DNA of 64,000 bases from Rhodococcus sp. P-2. GTDB lineage: Bacteria > Actinomycetota > Actinomycetes > Mycobacteriales > Mycobacteriaceae. The position numbers and the translations under genes are program-made. How positions within the stretch are numbered: the stretch's first letter is position 1; the number at the start of each line of letters is the position of its first letter. Location: positions 2,728,001-2,792,000 of the forward strand of contig NZ_CP066779.1 of assembly GCF_016598535.1 (NCBI RefSeq). Reading direction: 5' to 3'. Shown here piece by piece: positions 11,692 through 20,129 of this stretch. The notes under the pieces are model-generated. The model did no database searches and was not told the origin of the DNA. It saw only the letters and a list, made by a program, of their open reading frames with translations.

Positions 11692-12636
11692 ATGACGAAC
11701 CCCGGTTGGGGCGGCGGTGCGAGTGAGGGCATCCCGCCCCAACCGCGGTGCGTCCGCCATCCAGATCGACCTACCGCACTTTCCTGCAATCGTTGTGGAC
11801 GCCCGGCGTGCCCGGACTGCCTTCGCGAGGCGGCGGTGGGATACCAATGTGTCGACTGTGTAGCTGCCGGTCAACGCGATGTCCGTCCCGTTCGGGGCGT
11901 CGCCGGAAACACCGTGAGCCCCACCCGAGCGGTCCCGGTCGTGACGTACACCTTGATGGGGCTCAACGTCCTGGCTTTCCTCGCGACCTTCGCGCAGTCG
12001 CGAAGCATCATGAACAATCAGGTCGGCTCGTCGATCTTCGCGAACTGGGCACTCAATCCGGGTCTGGTCGCCAGCGGTGACTGGTTCCGGCTCATCGGCT
12101 CCGGGTTCCTGCACTTCGGCATCTTGCATCTCGCGGTCAACATGTACGCGCTCTACATCCTGGGGCGCGACACCGAAATCGTGATGGGCCGCTCCCGGTA
12201 CATCGGCATCTACCTGGTTTCGCTTCTCGGCGGTTCCGCCTCGGTGATGGCCTTCCAGCCGGTGTTCTCTTCGCTCACGGCCCTGTCCTGGACTGCTGGG
12301 GCGTCGGGTGCGATCTTCGGCATCATGGGCGCACAGGCCGTCCTTCTCCTGCGTTTGCGTCGAAGCCCGATCCCGATCATCTCGGTGATCGCGATCAACG
12401 TGATCATCAGCATTTCGCTGCCCGGGATCTCGTTCTGGGGTCACGCGGGAGGCCTGGTGGCCGGTGCCGCAACGGCAGCTGCCTTCCTGTACGTCCCGCA
12501 GTGGTTGGGCGCCGGCGAGAACCGAGTGAAAGCAGTGCGGATCGGCTGGATCGCTTTTGGTGCCGTCACCGTGGTGACAATCGGAGTCATCGTGCTCCGC
12601 GTCGTCCAACTGCGCGAACAGTTGGGGATCAGCTAG
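11692..12636 (+). CDS. Rhomboid-family intramembrane serine protease with N-terminal zinc-binding domain
   Basis: 314 aa. Residues 17-60 carry a Cys/His-rich B-box-like module (CVRHPDRPTALSCNRCGRPACPDC, then CVDC) in the cytoplasm. Six or seven membrane segments follow. The catalytic Ser is in GASGAIFG (about residue 203) and the His in WGHAGGLVAG (about residue 249). The HFGILHLAVNMYAL segment matches the rhomboid HxxxN oxyanion region. Likely cleaves transmembrane substrates. Located directly after ppiA, where M. tuberculosis has no rhomboid, so it was inserted or relocated. Confidence 0.95.
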   Translation: MTNPGWGGGASEGIPPQPRCVRHPDRPTALSCNRCGRPACPDCLREAAVGYQCVDCVAAGQRDVRPVRGVAGNTVSPTRAVPVVTYTLMGLNVLAFLATFAQSRSIMNNQVGSSIFANWALNPGLVASGDWFRLIGSGFLHFGILHLAVNMYALYILGRDTEIVMGRSRYIGIYLVSLLGGSASVMAFQPVFSSLTALSWTAGASGAIFGIMGAQAVLLLRLRRSPIPIISVIAINVIISISLPGISFWGHAGGLVAGAATAAAFLYVPQWLGAGENRVKAVRIGWIAFGAVTVVTIGVIVLRVVQLREQLGIS

Positions 12637-12640
12637 CAAG

Positions 12641-12670
12641 AATCGTGCACCTGAGTACAGGTGCACGATT
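12641..12670. terminator. Bidirectional stem-loop terminator
   Basis: Perfect 13-bp stem AATCGTGCACCTG (12641-12653) / CAGGTGCACGATT (12658-12670) with loop AGTA, between the convergent rhomboid and lipoprotein genes. The T-run is short, so efficiency is uncertain. Confidence 0.75.
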
Positions 12671-12686
12671 CTCCTGCTTCTATCGT

Positions 12687-13214
12687 TCAGCCGCCGATGA
12701 CGGACTCGCAGGCGAACGTGATCTCGAAGCTCGACGTCTCCGTCGGGTTGCTCCCGTCCCGGGCGCCGATTCCCTCGCCCGTCACCACGAAGGTATTGCC
12801 GTCCTGCTTGGCACTGGCAGACCCGCCGGGCAGACCCGGTGCGAATCCGGCGGTGTACGGCAGACCGTTCGATCCACCCTCGCTCCCGGCGATTCCAGCA
12901 GTCTGAACCGTGCCGGATTCATCGATGATGGCCGAGACGGTCAATACGCCGTAGGTCGCATTTTCCGCGTCGAGCAGTGTCATCACTGTCGTGCCGCCGT
13001 CCTTTGCGCACTTCGTCTCGAATTTGGCGTCAAGTGCCTTCCCACCGACGCTGACCGAGGACGTAGCGGACGAAGCGCCGGTAGCGGTCTTTTCCGAGTC
13101 AGTCTTGTCGGAGTCGCTGCCGCAGGCGGCGGTGAAAAAAGCGACCGCCGCGATGGTGGCAGCGACTGCGGTGGAGGACCGGCGGGTCATCGTGGTCCGA
13201 ACCAACTTCGTCAT
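12687..13214 (-). CDS. LpqH-like (19-kDa antigen family) lipoprotein
   Basis: 175 aa. The signal peptide ends in a lipobox, AFFTAAC with lipidated Cys31, followed by a Ser/Thr/Asp-rich linker. The mature part shows the mycobacterial 19-kDa antigen pattern near its end (SASAKQDGNTFVVTGEG ... SSFEITFAC). The two mature cysteines (FETKCAK and TFACES) probably form a disulfide. Surface-anchored; the function of the family is unclear (adhesion or envelope role). The start has GAAGGACAG upstream. It converges on the rhomboid gene. Confidence 0.85.
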   Translation of the reverse strand: MTKLVRTTMTRRSSTAVAATIAAVAFFTAACGSDSDKTDSEKTATGASSATSSVSVGGKALDAKFETKCAKDGGTTVMTLLDAENATYGVLTVSAIIDESGTVQTAGIAGSEGGSNGLPYTAGFAPGLPGGSASAKQDGNTFVVTGEGIGARDGSNPTETSSFEITFACESVIGG

Positions 13215-13518
13215 GTTCTGTCCTTCAAGTCATGCGGTGCGTGCGCACTTGCTCCGGCTATTTCGCCGACAACACTAGCCACTGACTCGATGCCAGTAGC
13301 TCTAAACCCGCAGCTCAGACGGTTTTGTCGCGTTCGACTGTTCAAGGACGTTCGTCGGGCTGCCGGGAATCATTTGCCGGATCGTCGGGAGTAATCGCAC
13401 ATGCGGGGACGGCTTCTGTAGAGATTGTCCACATAGGTTGAGCTCGGTGGTGCTTCTACTGTGGCTTGAGTCACTTCGTTGATAGCACCGCTGACCTTTT
13501 CCGAGGAGTACCCCTGCC
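13215..13518. promoter_or_regulatory. Intergenic promoter region with a DnaA box
   Basis: 304 bp between the divergent lipoprotein and MFS genes, with no ORF. A perfect actinobacterial DnaA box, TTGTCCACA, lies at 13425-13433. It must contain promoters for both genes; no clear -10/-35 pair was fixed by eye. Confidence 0.5.
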
Positions 13519-14862
13519 ATGACCTCCACCGATAGCACCACCACTGACGGTGGGGTTGCACCGAGCGAGATCGAATCTCGCGTGGTGAAGAAGGTAGCGC
13601 GACGGCTGATCCCCTTTCTGATCCTGCTCTATTTCGTGAACTATCTGGATCGTACGAACATCGCCTTCGCCAAGCTCACCATGAGCGCCGACCTCGGGAT
13701 GACCGAGACCATGTTCGGCCTCGCCTCCGGACTCTTCTTCGTCGGCTATCTACTGTTCGAGGTGCCGAGCAACCTGGCCCTGCACCGCTTCGGCGCCCGG
13801 CTGTGGATCGCGCGCATCATGCTCACCTGGGGCATCCTCGCCGCTGCGCTGGCATTCGTGCCCAACGTGGGCAGCCTCTACTTCCTGCGCATCCTGCTGG
13901 GAATCGCCGAGGCCGGCTTCTTCCCCGGAGTTCTTCTCTACCTGACCTTCTGGTTCCCGAAGAAGTACCGCGTACGCCTGATGGGCTTGTTCCTGCTGAC
14001 GCTTCCGCTCTCGTCGGCGCTCGGCGCCCCGCTCTCGGCCGCCATCATCCAGTACGGCGACGGTCTGTTCGGCCTGGCCGGATGGCGCGTGATGTACCTG
14101 ATCGAGGGCCTGCCCGCCGTGATCTTGGCATTTGTCGTCTGGTTCTACCTCACCGATCGTCCCGCCGACGCCAAGTGGTTGACCCTCGAGGAGCGCACCT
14201 GGCTGATGAAGTCGATGGCCGACGAGGAGAAAGAACTCGGCGACGCCGGTCACCAGTCTGCCGGCAAGACCCTGCGTGATCCCCGCGTCATCGGGTTCGG
14301 TCTGGTCTACTTCGGAATCACCTATGGCCTCTACGCTTTGAGCTTCTTCCTGCCGAGCATCGTCGCGGGATTCAAGCAGACGTTCAATACTGATTTCTCG
14401 CTCGTCGAGACGGGTCTGATCGTGGCCGTCCCCTACGCGATCGGCGCTGTCGCGATGGTGCTGTGGAGCCGCCATTCCGACAAGACGGGTGAACGAATGT
14501 GGCACGTTGCAGCACCGACGCTCCTGGGTGCGGTATCCATTCCGATTGCGCTGTATCTGGATTCACCGTTCACCGTCATGATTGCGGTCTCGCTCACGGC
14601 CGTCGGCGTCCTGTGCGCGCTCCCCGTCTTCTGGTACCTGCCCACCACGTTCCTGACGGGCGCCAGCGCGGCTGCGGGTATCGCGATGATCAACTCGATC
14701 GGCAATGCGTCGGGCTTCGGCGCTCCGTACATCACCGGCTGGCTCACCGATGTGACCGGAAATGCCAAGGCAGGTTTGTGGGTGGTGGGCGCCGTGATGC
14801 TCTGCGCCGCAATCCTTGTAGTGGTTCTGGCCAAGCGATCGAGCAAGCCCGCTCAGATCTGA
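13519..14862 (+). CDS. MFS transporter, anion:cation symporter (ACS) type
   Basis: 447 aa with twelve predicted membrane segments. The first loop carries the ACS hallmark LYFVNYLDRTNIAFAKLTM and EVPSNLALHRFGARLWIARIM. ACS members import organic anions such as sugar acids, tartrate, phthalate or glycolate by proton symport. The neighbouring PucR-type regulator and GlcD-type FAD oxidase suggest uptake of a 2-hydroxy acid, but the substrate cannot be fixed from sequence. The ATG at 13519 has GAGGAGT upstream. Its stop overlaps the convergent regulator gene by 10 bp. Confidence 0.93.
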   Translation: MTSTDSTTTDGGVAPSEIESRVVKKVARRLIPFLILLYFVNYLDRTNIAFAKLTMSADLGMTETMFGLASGLFFVGYLLFEVPSNLALHRFGARLWIARIMLTWGILAAALAFVPNVGSLYFLRILLGIAEAGFFPGVLLYLTFWFPKKYRVRLMGLFLLTLPLSSALGAPLSAAIIQYGDGLFGLAGWRVMYLIEGLPAVILAFVVWFYLTDRPADAKWLTLEERTWLMKSMADEEKELGDAGHQSAGKTLRDPRVIGFGLVYFGITYGLYALSFFLPSIVAGFKQTFNTDFSLVETGLIVAVPYAIGAVAMVLWSRHSDKTGERMWHVAAPTLLGAVSIPIALYLDSPFTVMIAVSLTAVGVLCALPVFWYLPTTFLTGASAAAGIAMINSIGNASGFGAPYITGWLTDVTGNAKAGLWVVGAVMLCAAILVVVLAKRSSKPAQI

Positions 14863-16718
14863 CCGAGTTTCCCCGCACTGGCGCGCAGCCGGATCAGGAG
14901 CGCAAGATCGAGCGCCTGGTCCGGCTGACGCCACTGTGTGCCGATCAACCGGTCGATCGATTCGAGGCGTTGATACAGCGTGTTGGCGTGAATCGCGAGC
15001 GCTGCGGCGGTCGCGGAGTGCTTGCAATTGTGCGACAGGTACGACGCGAGGGTGTCCAATAGCGGAACGCCGCGTCGCTGCTCCTCCTCGAGGAGTGGGC
15101 CGAGGGAGCGCTGCGTGAGTGCTTCCAGTTCTTCGCGGCCGGTGCGGCTGAGCAGAATTCGGTAGATGCCGAGTGAACTTGCCGGTTCCACGTGTGAGGC
15201 CCGCCCGAGCGTCTCGAGGACGTCGACAGTGTGCTGCGCCTCGACATAGGCTCGCGCCAGACCTTCCGCTCCCACCGCGGGATCGGCGATTCCGACGGTT
15301 GGGTTCTCCGCCGGCTGCACCCACGCCGCCGCGACCTCTGCCGGTGACATTCCGGGAATCAATGCGATGACCCGTGAACCATGCTCGGCAACAACAGTTC
15401 CCGAGGGAAATGCAATTTCCTCGATACTGCGACGAGTACGGTCGACGGCGTCTGCCGGGCGGGCCACCACGACAGTGTACGAGCGGTCGGGGTTGAGCCC
15501 GGCCAGGCGGAACTGGCCGGTGACCTCGGCCGGCGTCGGCGCTGGCCTGGTGATCAGATCGACCAGAAATGCGTCGCGTGCTCGACGGGTGGCTTCCCGG
15601 GCCGCCCGTTCACCGACCAGCGCCAGCGCAATGGCCGGGGCCGACCTTTCGAGTGCCAATCTCATGGCGGCGGTGGGTTCTCGGCGCGAGAGCAGGAACA
15701 GAACCCCGAGTTGGTCACCGGCACTGCGCACTTCGGTGGCGAACAGGAACTGCTCACCGACGATGAGCGTCACTTCCTGCTCGCGTCGGTCTGCAGCGAA
15801 GATGTCGAAAACTCGACGAACACTCTCGCTCACCCGTTGCAATCCCGGTGGAATCTCGGATGTTCCGGTCACGAAGAACACCGGCGAACCCGTCGACGCC
15901 GAGGTTTCTTCCACGAGTTCACGGACTCCACCGCCGCGCAGGACAACTTGTGTGAGCGAGCGGTCCCAGGTCAGTGTCTGTTCGAGAAGTGCTGTGCGCT
16001 CGGCAAGTTCGGTGTTCGCTGCATTCACTTCTGCAACCGTCGCGCGATAGCGCTCGAGAGAACGGGCATTCTCGATCGCCACCGAGGCATGAGCTGCGAG
16101 GGCGGACAGCAACGCAACTTCCTCGTTGCCGAATCGGCGCTCCTGACGTTTGCACGCGCACAGAGCACCCAGAATCTTGCCGTTCAACGTCAGTGGCACG
16201 GCCAACAGGCCGCGCATGTTCTCGGCCCGTGCTGCGTCGTCGGCCGGCCCGATGTGTGCAAACGACGGATCGTTGCGATAGTCCGAAGACCAAGCAGGAG
16301 AGGAGTTCTCGACCACACGGCCGATCAGACCTTCGCGGAACGGAACCGTGAGGCCGAGCAACTGCGACGTATACGCCCCGCTCGTGACTTCGATGATCAA
16401 GATGTCGTCATGAATGAGAGCAAGGTACGAAAGGTCGACGCCGAGTAGTCGTTTGGCCTGATCCACGATCTCCTGCAGGAGGGCGTGGTGATCGTGCATC
16501 GTGGTGAGCAGCGACGCGATGTCGTTGAGCGCCCCCAGTTCGGTGGCGCGCTGTCGGCGCTGAGCCAGGAGACTTCGTAGTTGAAGCGCCGATCGGGCTT
16601 CTCGCTCGATCTCGGCAGCGGCCTCCGGGGCTGACCCGGCGGCCAATTGATCGCGATGCTCGATCAGTTCCTCGGTGGATGCCTCGGCCAGGAGAAGCTG
16701 TAGCCAGTTCTCGTGCAT
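14853..16718 (-). CDS. GAF-domain PucR/CdaR-type transcriptional regulator
   Basis: 621 aa from the ATG at 16718 (SD AAGGGAG); longer upstream starts are unsupported. N-terminal helical region (1-60), GAF ligand-sensing domain (about 65-220, ending LLSALAAHASVAIENARSLERY), a central region, and a C-terminal PucR helix-turn-helix: LLDTLASYLSHNCKHSATAA followed by ALAIHANTLYQRLESIDRLI. Such proteins activate catabolic genes on effector binding. It is divergent from the FAD oxidase gene and tail-to-tail with the MFS gene, so both are probable targets. A 9-bp inverted repeat lies just upstream of its start. Confidence 0.92.
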   Translation of the reverse strand: MHENWLQLLLAEASTEELIEHRDQLAAGSAPEAAAEIEREARSALQLRSLLAQRRQRATELGALNDIASLLTTMHDHHALLQEIVDQAKRLLGVDLSYLALIHDDILIIEVTSGAYTSQLLGLTVPFREGLIGRVVENSSPAWSSDYRNDPSFAHIGPADDAARAENMRGLLAVPLTLNGKILGALCACKRQERRFGNEEVALLSALAAHASVAIENARSLERYRATVAEVNAANTELAERTALLEQTLTWDRSLTQVVLRGGGVRELVEETSASTGSPVFFVTGTSEIPPGLQRVSESVRRVFDIFAADRREQEVTLIVGEQFLFATEVRSAGDQLGVLFLLSRREPTAAMRLALERSAPAIALALVGERAAREATRRARDAFLVDLITRPAPTPAEVTGQFRLAGLNPDRSYTVVVARPADAVDRTRRSIEEIAFPSGTVVAEHGSRVIALIPGMSPAEVAAAWVQPAENPTVGIADPAVGAEGLARAYVEAQHTVDVLETLGRASHVEPASSLGIYRILLSRTGREELEALTQRSLGPLLEEEQRRGVPLLDTLASYLSHNCKHSATAAALAIHANTLYQRLESIDRLIGTQWRQPDQALDLALLIRLRASAGKLGQI

Positions 16719-16744
16719 CGGCACTCCCTTGTCAGACGAACGGC

Positions 16745-16769
16745 GAGTATGGAGAGAACGTCCATACTC
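16745..16769. promoter_or_regulatory. Candidate operator in the divergent regulator/oxidase promoter
   Basis: Perfect 9-bp inverted repeat GAGTATGGA (16745-16753) / TCCATACTC (16761-16769) with a 7-nt spacer. It lies in the 113-bp region between the divergent PucR-type and FAD oxidase genes. It suits a dimeric regulator, probably the adjacent PucR-type protein. Confidence 0.6.
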
Positions 16770-16831
16770 TTTCCGGTTTCTCGGAGTAAATCTACATGGG
16801 GTGGTGTAGCCGCCGTCACTATCGTGGAGGC

Positions 16832-18199
16832 ATGACACTCCTTGAGGCGCTCGGCTCGCAGATCGATGCGGATCGACTGATCACCGACCCCGACATCATG
16901 GCGAGCTACATCCACGACGACGCCGAGTGGGCTCCCTACGAGATGCCCGTAGCGGTGGTCCGTCCGCGCACAGCCGAGCAGGTACAGACAGTTGTGCAGG
17001 CGTGCATCGCCCACGGTGCGCCCGTCGTCACGCGCGGCGCCGGCACCGGTCTGTCGGGTGGAGCCAACGCGGTTGCCGGTGGCGTCGTGATCGCCTTCGA
17101 CGCGATGAACGCCATCAAGGAGATCAACACCCTCGAGCGTTTGGCCGTGGTCGAACCCGGAGTGGTCAATGATCACCTCCGCGACGCCTGCGCCGAGCAC
17201 GGCCTCTGGTATCCGCCCGATCCAGCCAGCGCGCCCTGGTCGACGATCGGAGGCAACGTCGCGACCAATGCCGGCGGCCTGTGCTGCGTCAAGTACGGCG
17301 TCACCAAGGATTACGTGCTGGGCATGCAGGTGGTCACCGGAACCGGTGAGTTGGTTCGGCTCGGGCGTCGAACTGCCAAGGGAGTGGCAGGATTTGATCT
17401 CTCGGCGCTCATGGTCGGCTCCGAAGGCACTCTCGGCGTGATCACCGAGGTGACCGTCAAGCTTCGTCCTCAGCGCGATCCCGAACGCACCATCGTCGGA
17501 TACTTCGACTCCATCGTCGCTGCGGGCAAGGCCGTCGAAGCCGTAGCTGCCGACGGTCTCACGCCGTCTGCCCTCGAGTTGATCGATCGACAGTGCCTGC
17601 TTGCCGTCGACGCCTGGAAGAACATGGGCCTCTCGGCCGACGCCGAGGTTGTCCTGCTCGGCCGCATCGACACACCGGGCGAGATCGGCGACGCCGAAGC
17701 CGAGCGAATGTTGGCCTGCTTCAACCGTTCCGGGGCAACCTGGAGCGCCAGATCCACCGATCAGGAGGAAGCCGACGCTTTGTTCTCTGCCCGGCGTCTG
17801 GCTTACCCCGCCCTCGAGCGGCTCGGCCCGGTGCTCACCGAGGACATCTGTGTTCCCAAGGCGGCGGTTCCGGAGATGTTGGCGCGCATCGAGGCCATCT
17901 CGGCCAGGCACGACACGCACATCGCGAACATCGCGCATGCGGGTGACGGCAACCTGCATCCGCTGCTGATCACGCCACACGACGACGAAGCGGCGCGGAG
18001 GCGTGCTCAGGCGGCTTTTGCCGAGATCATCGACAACGCCCTCGAGTTGGGCGGAACCGTCACCGGTGAACACGGCGTCGGCCTGCTGAAGATGGGCGGC
18101 CTCGCGCAAGAACTGTCGCCGGCCGTCGTCGCGATGCATCATGCAATCAAGGGCGCACTCGACCCGCACGGAATCATGAACCCCGGCAAGGTGATCTGA
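16832..18199 (+). CDS. FAD-linked oxidase, GlcD / D-lactate dehydrogenase type
   Basis: 455 aa from the ATG at 16832 (SD GTGGAGG), not the upstream in-frame start at 16796. N-terminal VAO-type FAD domain with VTRGAGTGLSGGANA (about residues 67-81) and GGNVATNAGGLCCVKYGVT (about 141-159). The C-terminal FAD_oxidase_C domain has HAGDGNLHPLL (metal-binding His, about 369-379) and GEHGVGLLKMG. The family oxidises 2-hydroxy acids (glycolate, D-lactate, D-2-hydroxyglutarate). With the divergent PucR-type regulator and nearby ACS transporter it forms a probable hydroxy-acid use module. Confidence 0.93.
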   Translation: MTLLEALGSQIDADRLITDPDIMASYIHDDAEWAPYEMPVAVVRPRTAEQVQTVVQACIAHGAPVVTRGAGTGLSGGANAVAGGVVIAFDAMNAIKEINTLERLAVVEPGVVNDHLRDACAEHGLWYPPDPASAPWSTIGGNVATNAGGLCCVKYGVTKDYVLGMQVVTGTGELVRLGRRTAKGVAGFDLSALMVGSEGTLGVITEVTVKLRPQRDPERTIVGYFDSIVAAGKAVEAVAADGLTPSALELIDRQCLLAVDAWKNMGLSADAEVVLLGRIDTPGEIGDAEAERMLACFNRSGATWSARSTDQEEADALFSARRLAYPALERLGPVLTEDICVPKAAVPEMLARIEAISARHDTHIANIAHAGDGNLHPLLITPHDDEAARRRAQAAFAEIIDNALELGGTVTGEHGVGLLKMGGLAQELSPAVVAMHHAIKGALDPHGIMNPGKVI

Positions 18200-18308
18200 A
18201 GGAAGGCTAGCTCCGTAACCGAATCGGTTTCCGGGGTTACGCCGTCGAAATGACGAGTTCCTACGCTCGAGTTGAACCGTTTGGCCAACTCGACGTATGG
18301 AGTCATGA

Positions 18309-19157
18309 ATGTTCTCTTCCGAATTGACGCTGGCAAGTGTTGTTCCGCGGCGCGTGGACACGGTCGAGGCCGTCCGGGCGGCAATCGCTCTCGACGGCGC
18401 CGCGGTCTTCGGTGGGCTGCACACCGAGGAAGATGCCATTGCATTCGCGTCGAAGTTGCTCGGTGAGAAGTGCATTCGCGTCGGCCGACAGTTCGAGGCG
18501 AGCGCCAGAAGCCAGGATGCCGAAGCCGCTGTCGTCGACACCCAACCGGTGGACGAACGCGGGCGCAAGCGCTCGTTCGGTATCTCCGGCGAGCGGATGA
18601 CCGCCCACAACGACGGGTTTGCTTTCGGTGATTACGCGCCCGACTATCTATTTCTGTGGTGCAAGCGTCCGGCGTACCCGAGTGGCGGCGACTCGTTTCT
18701 CATCGATGCGGTCAAGCTGACGCAATTGCTCGCCTTCGATCCCGCAACAGCGGAACTGGCCGAATTCTGTTGGAGCACAGACATCGACCATTCGGAACCG
18801 AACTTCCCACAGAACACCTTCGCGCCGATTGCCCGGACTGTGCCGAGTGGACGCAACCAAGTTCGGTACCACCCGTACCTCGCGCCGATCGCCGGTGAAT
18901 CGGAGGAAGCGCAGTGGCCGCTGGTGAAGCAGTGGAGTGAGGCCGTGATTCACGTGCGAGACAGCGGGCCGATGTTCCGTGCCGAAGCCGGCGAGATGAT
19001 CTGCATCGACAATTACCGGGTGCTGCACGGCCGCGATGGGTATACCGACCCCGGCCGCGAGCTGTACTCGATCTGGGGATGGTCGAGCGACGCCGTCGCG
19101 GTGCCGCAGCAAGCGCTCGACATCGTGCAGCCGGACCTCGCGGCACTGGCCATGTAG
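18309..19157 (+). CDS. TauD/TfdA-type Fe(II)/2-oxoglutarate dioxygenase
   Basis: 282 aa, ATG with GGAG 7 nt upstream. The iron ligands are visible: HxD in TAHNDGFAFGD (about residues 98-108) and the distal His in DNYRVLHGRDGY (about 232-243), followed by the 2-oxoglutarate Arg region GRELYSIWGW. It probably hydroxylates a small molecule; the substrate is not predictable. It follows the FAD oxidase by 109 bp, so co-regulation is possible but not certain. Converges on the bPH gene. Confidence 0.88.
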   Translation: MFSSELTLASVVPRRVDTVEAVRAAIALDGAAVFGGLHTEEDAIAFASKLLGEKCIRVGRQFEASARSQDAEAAVVDTQPVDERGRKRSFGISGERMTAHNDGFAFGDYAPDYLFLWCKRPAYPSGGDSFLIDAVKLTQLLAFDPATAELAEFCWSTDIDHSEPNFPQNTFAPIARTVPSGRNQVRYHPYLAPIAGESEEAQWPLVKQWSEAVIHVRDSGPMFRAEAGEMICIDNYRVLHGRDGYTDPGRELYSIWGWSSDAVAVPQQALDIVQPDLAALAM

Positions 19158-19164
19158 CCCGCGC

Positions 19165-19656
19165 CTACTTCTCCGGCGGCACCAAACCTTGGACGGCGAG
19201 CACGTCCAAGACATCCTCCGGCGACGTGCCGAGATCCCAGCGTCCGAAGATCAACAGCTTCTCCGTGTCGGTGGGCCGGTCGACGATGTCGATCTCGAGC
19301 ATCGGGACGCGTCGGCCCAGACGCGGGTAGCGGACAAGCCGCACGCGGTCGATCTGTTCGCGGGTGAACTCGTGGCGGGCGCGCAATCGCTGCACCGCGA
19401 TCGACTTGATTCCCGCGTCTTCGATCACTGCCAGGCGGGGACGCTGACGCAGGGCGAGTCCGCCCATCACGAACAGCCCGATCACCGCGAGGGCGAGCAG
19501 GAAGCGTCCGGCAGGCTCGGTGGGCGCGATTATCGAGGCGATCGCGAGGGCAATTCCGCCGCCGAACATCGCGTAGACAACACCCATCGGAGTGGCCCAC
19601 GAGACGACCTCCGTGGCGTTGTCACGAGGCTGTGGATGAAATTCATCCTCGAGCAT
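19165..19656 (-). CDS. PH-domain (bPH6) membrane protein, Rv0010c homologue
   Basis: 163 aa. Two membrane segments (about 24-45 and 51-68) precede a bacterial PH-like domain (RLAVIEDAGIKSIAV ... RVRLVRYPRLGRRVPMLEID ... LLIFGRWDLGTSPEDVLDVL). Synteny with M. tuberculosis Rv0010c next to crgA supports the call. Role unknown; envelope-linked by neighbourhood. Notably the start codon and its SD (AGGAAG) lie within a cluster of DnaA boxes. Confidence 0.88.
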   Translation of the reverse strand: MLEDEFHPQPRDNATEVVSWATPMGVVYAMFGGGIALAIASIIAPTEPAGRFLLALAVIGLFVMGGLALRQRPRLAVIEDAGIKSIAVQRLRARHEFTREQIDRVRLVRYPRLGRRVPMLEIDIVDRPTDTEKLLIFGRWDLGTSPEDVLDVLAVQGLVPPEK

Positions 19657-19695
19657 GTGGATAACTTCCTAGGTTGTCCACAGGAGTTATCCACA
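19631..19695. promoter_or_regulatory. Cluster of four DnaA boxes
   Basis: TGTGGATGA (19631-19639, near-consensus, minus), TGTGGATAA (19656-19664, perfect, minus), TTGTCCACA (19674-19682, perfect, plus) and TTATCCACA (19687-19695, perfect, plus). The middle pair forms a quasi-palindrome around CCTAGG. They cover the start and SD of the bPH gene, downstream of crgA. Confidence 0.8.
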
Positions 19696-19763
19696 ATGGG
19701 GATGAATGACACCCATGTAATTGAATGACGGTCACGATCCGGGTCGAATCAGATACTCGCTGG

Positions 19764-20027
19764 TCAGCGCCATCTCATGGTCATCACAAGGCCCACAACC
19801 ATGAAGCCGAAGCCGACGAGGAAGTTATAGTTTCCCAAGTCGTTCATCCACGTGATCGAATCCGCGGCCAAGTAGTACACAATCAGCCACGCCAGGCCGA
19901 CAAGCATGAATCCGAGCATCACCGAGACGTACAACGTGCTCGACGGACCCATCTTCACCTTCACCGGAGTGCGGTTTGCCGGGTTGACTGTGTAGTCGTT
20001 CTTCTTACGGACCTTCGACTTGGGCAT
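19764..20027 (-). CDS. crgA: Cell division protein CrgA
   Basis: 87 aa with the characteristic start MPKSKVRKKNDYTVNP, two membrane segments (about 32-51 and 68-84) and a short loop. CrgA is a septal membrane protein that recruits FtsI, FtsQ and CwsA in mycobacteria and inhibits premature septation in Streptomyces. Length and topology are standard. It is divergent from the DUF881 gene, as Rv0011c is from Rv0012. Confidence 0.97.
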   Translation of the reverse strand: MPKSKVRKKNDYTVNPANRTPVKVKMGPSSTLYVSVMLGFMLVGLAWLIVYYLAADSITWMNDLGNYNFLVGFGFMVVGLVMTMRWR

Positions 20028-20129
20028 GACGTCCTCGCTCTACGGTGTGACCTGCATGTGTTACCTACACGCTAACGTAGCTGTGTCCAGTTGGTCACCG
20101 GCCGACCTGCACAATCCGGGAGGAGCCAC

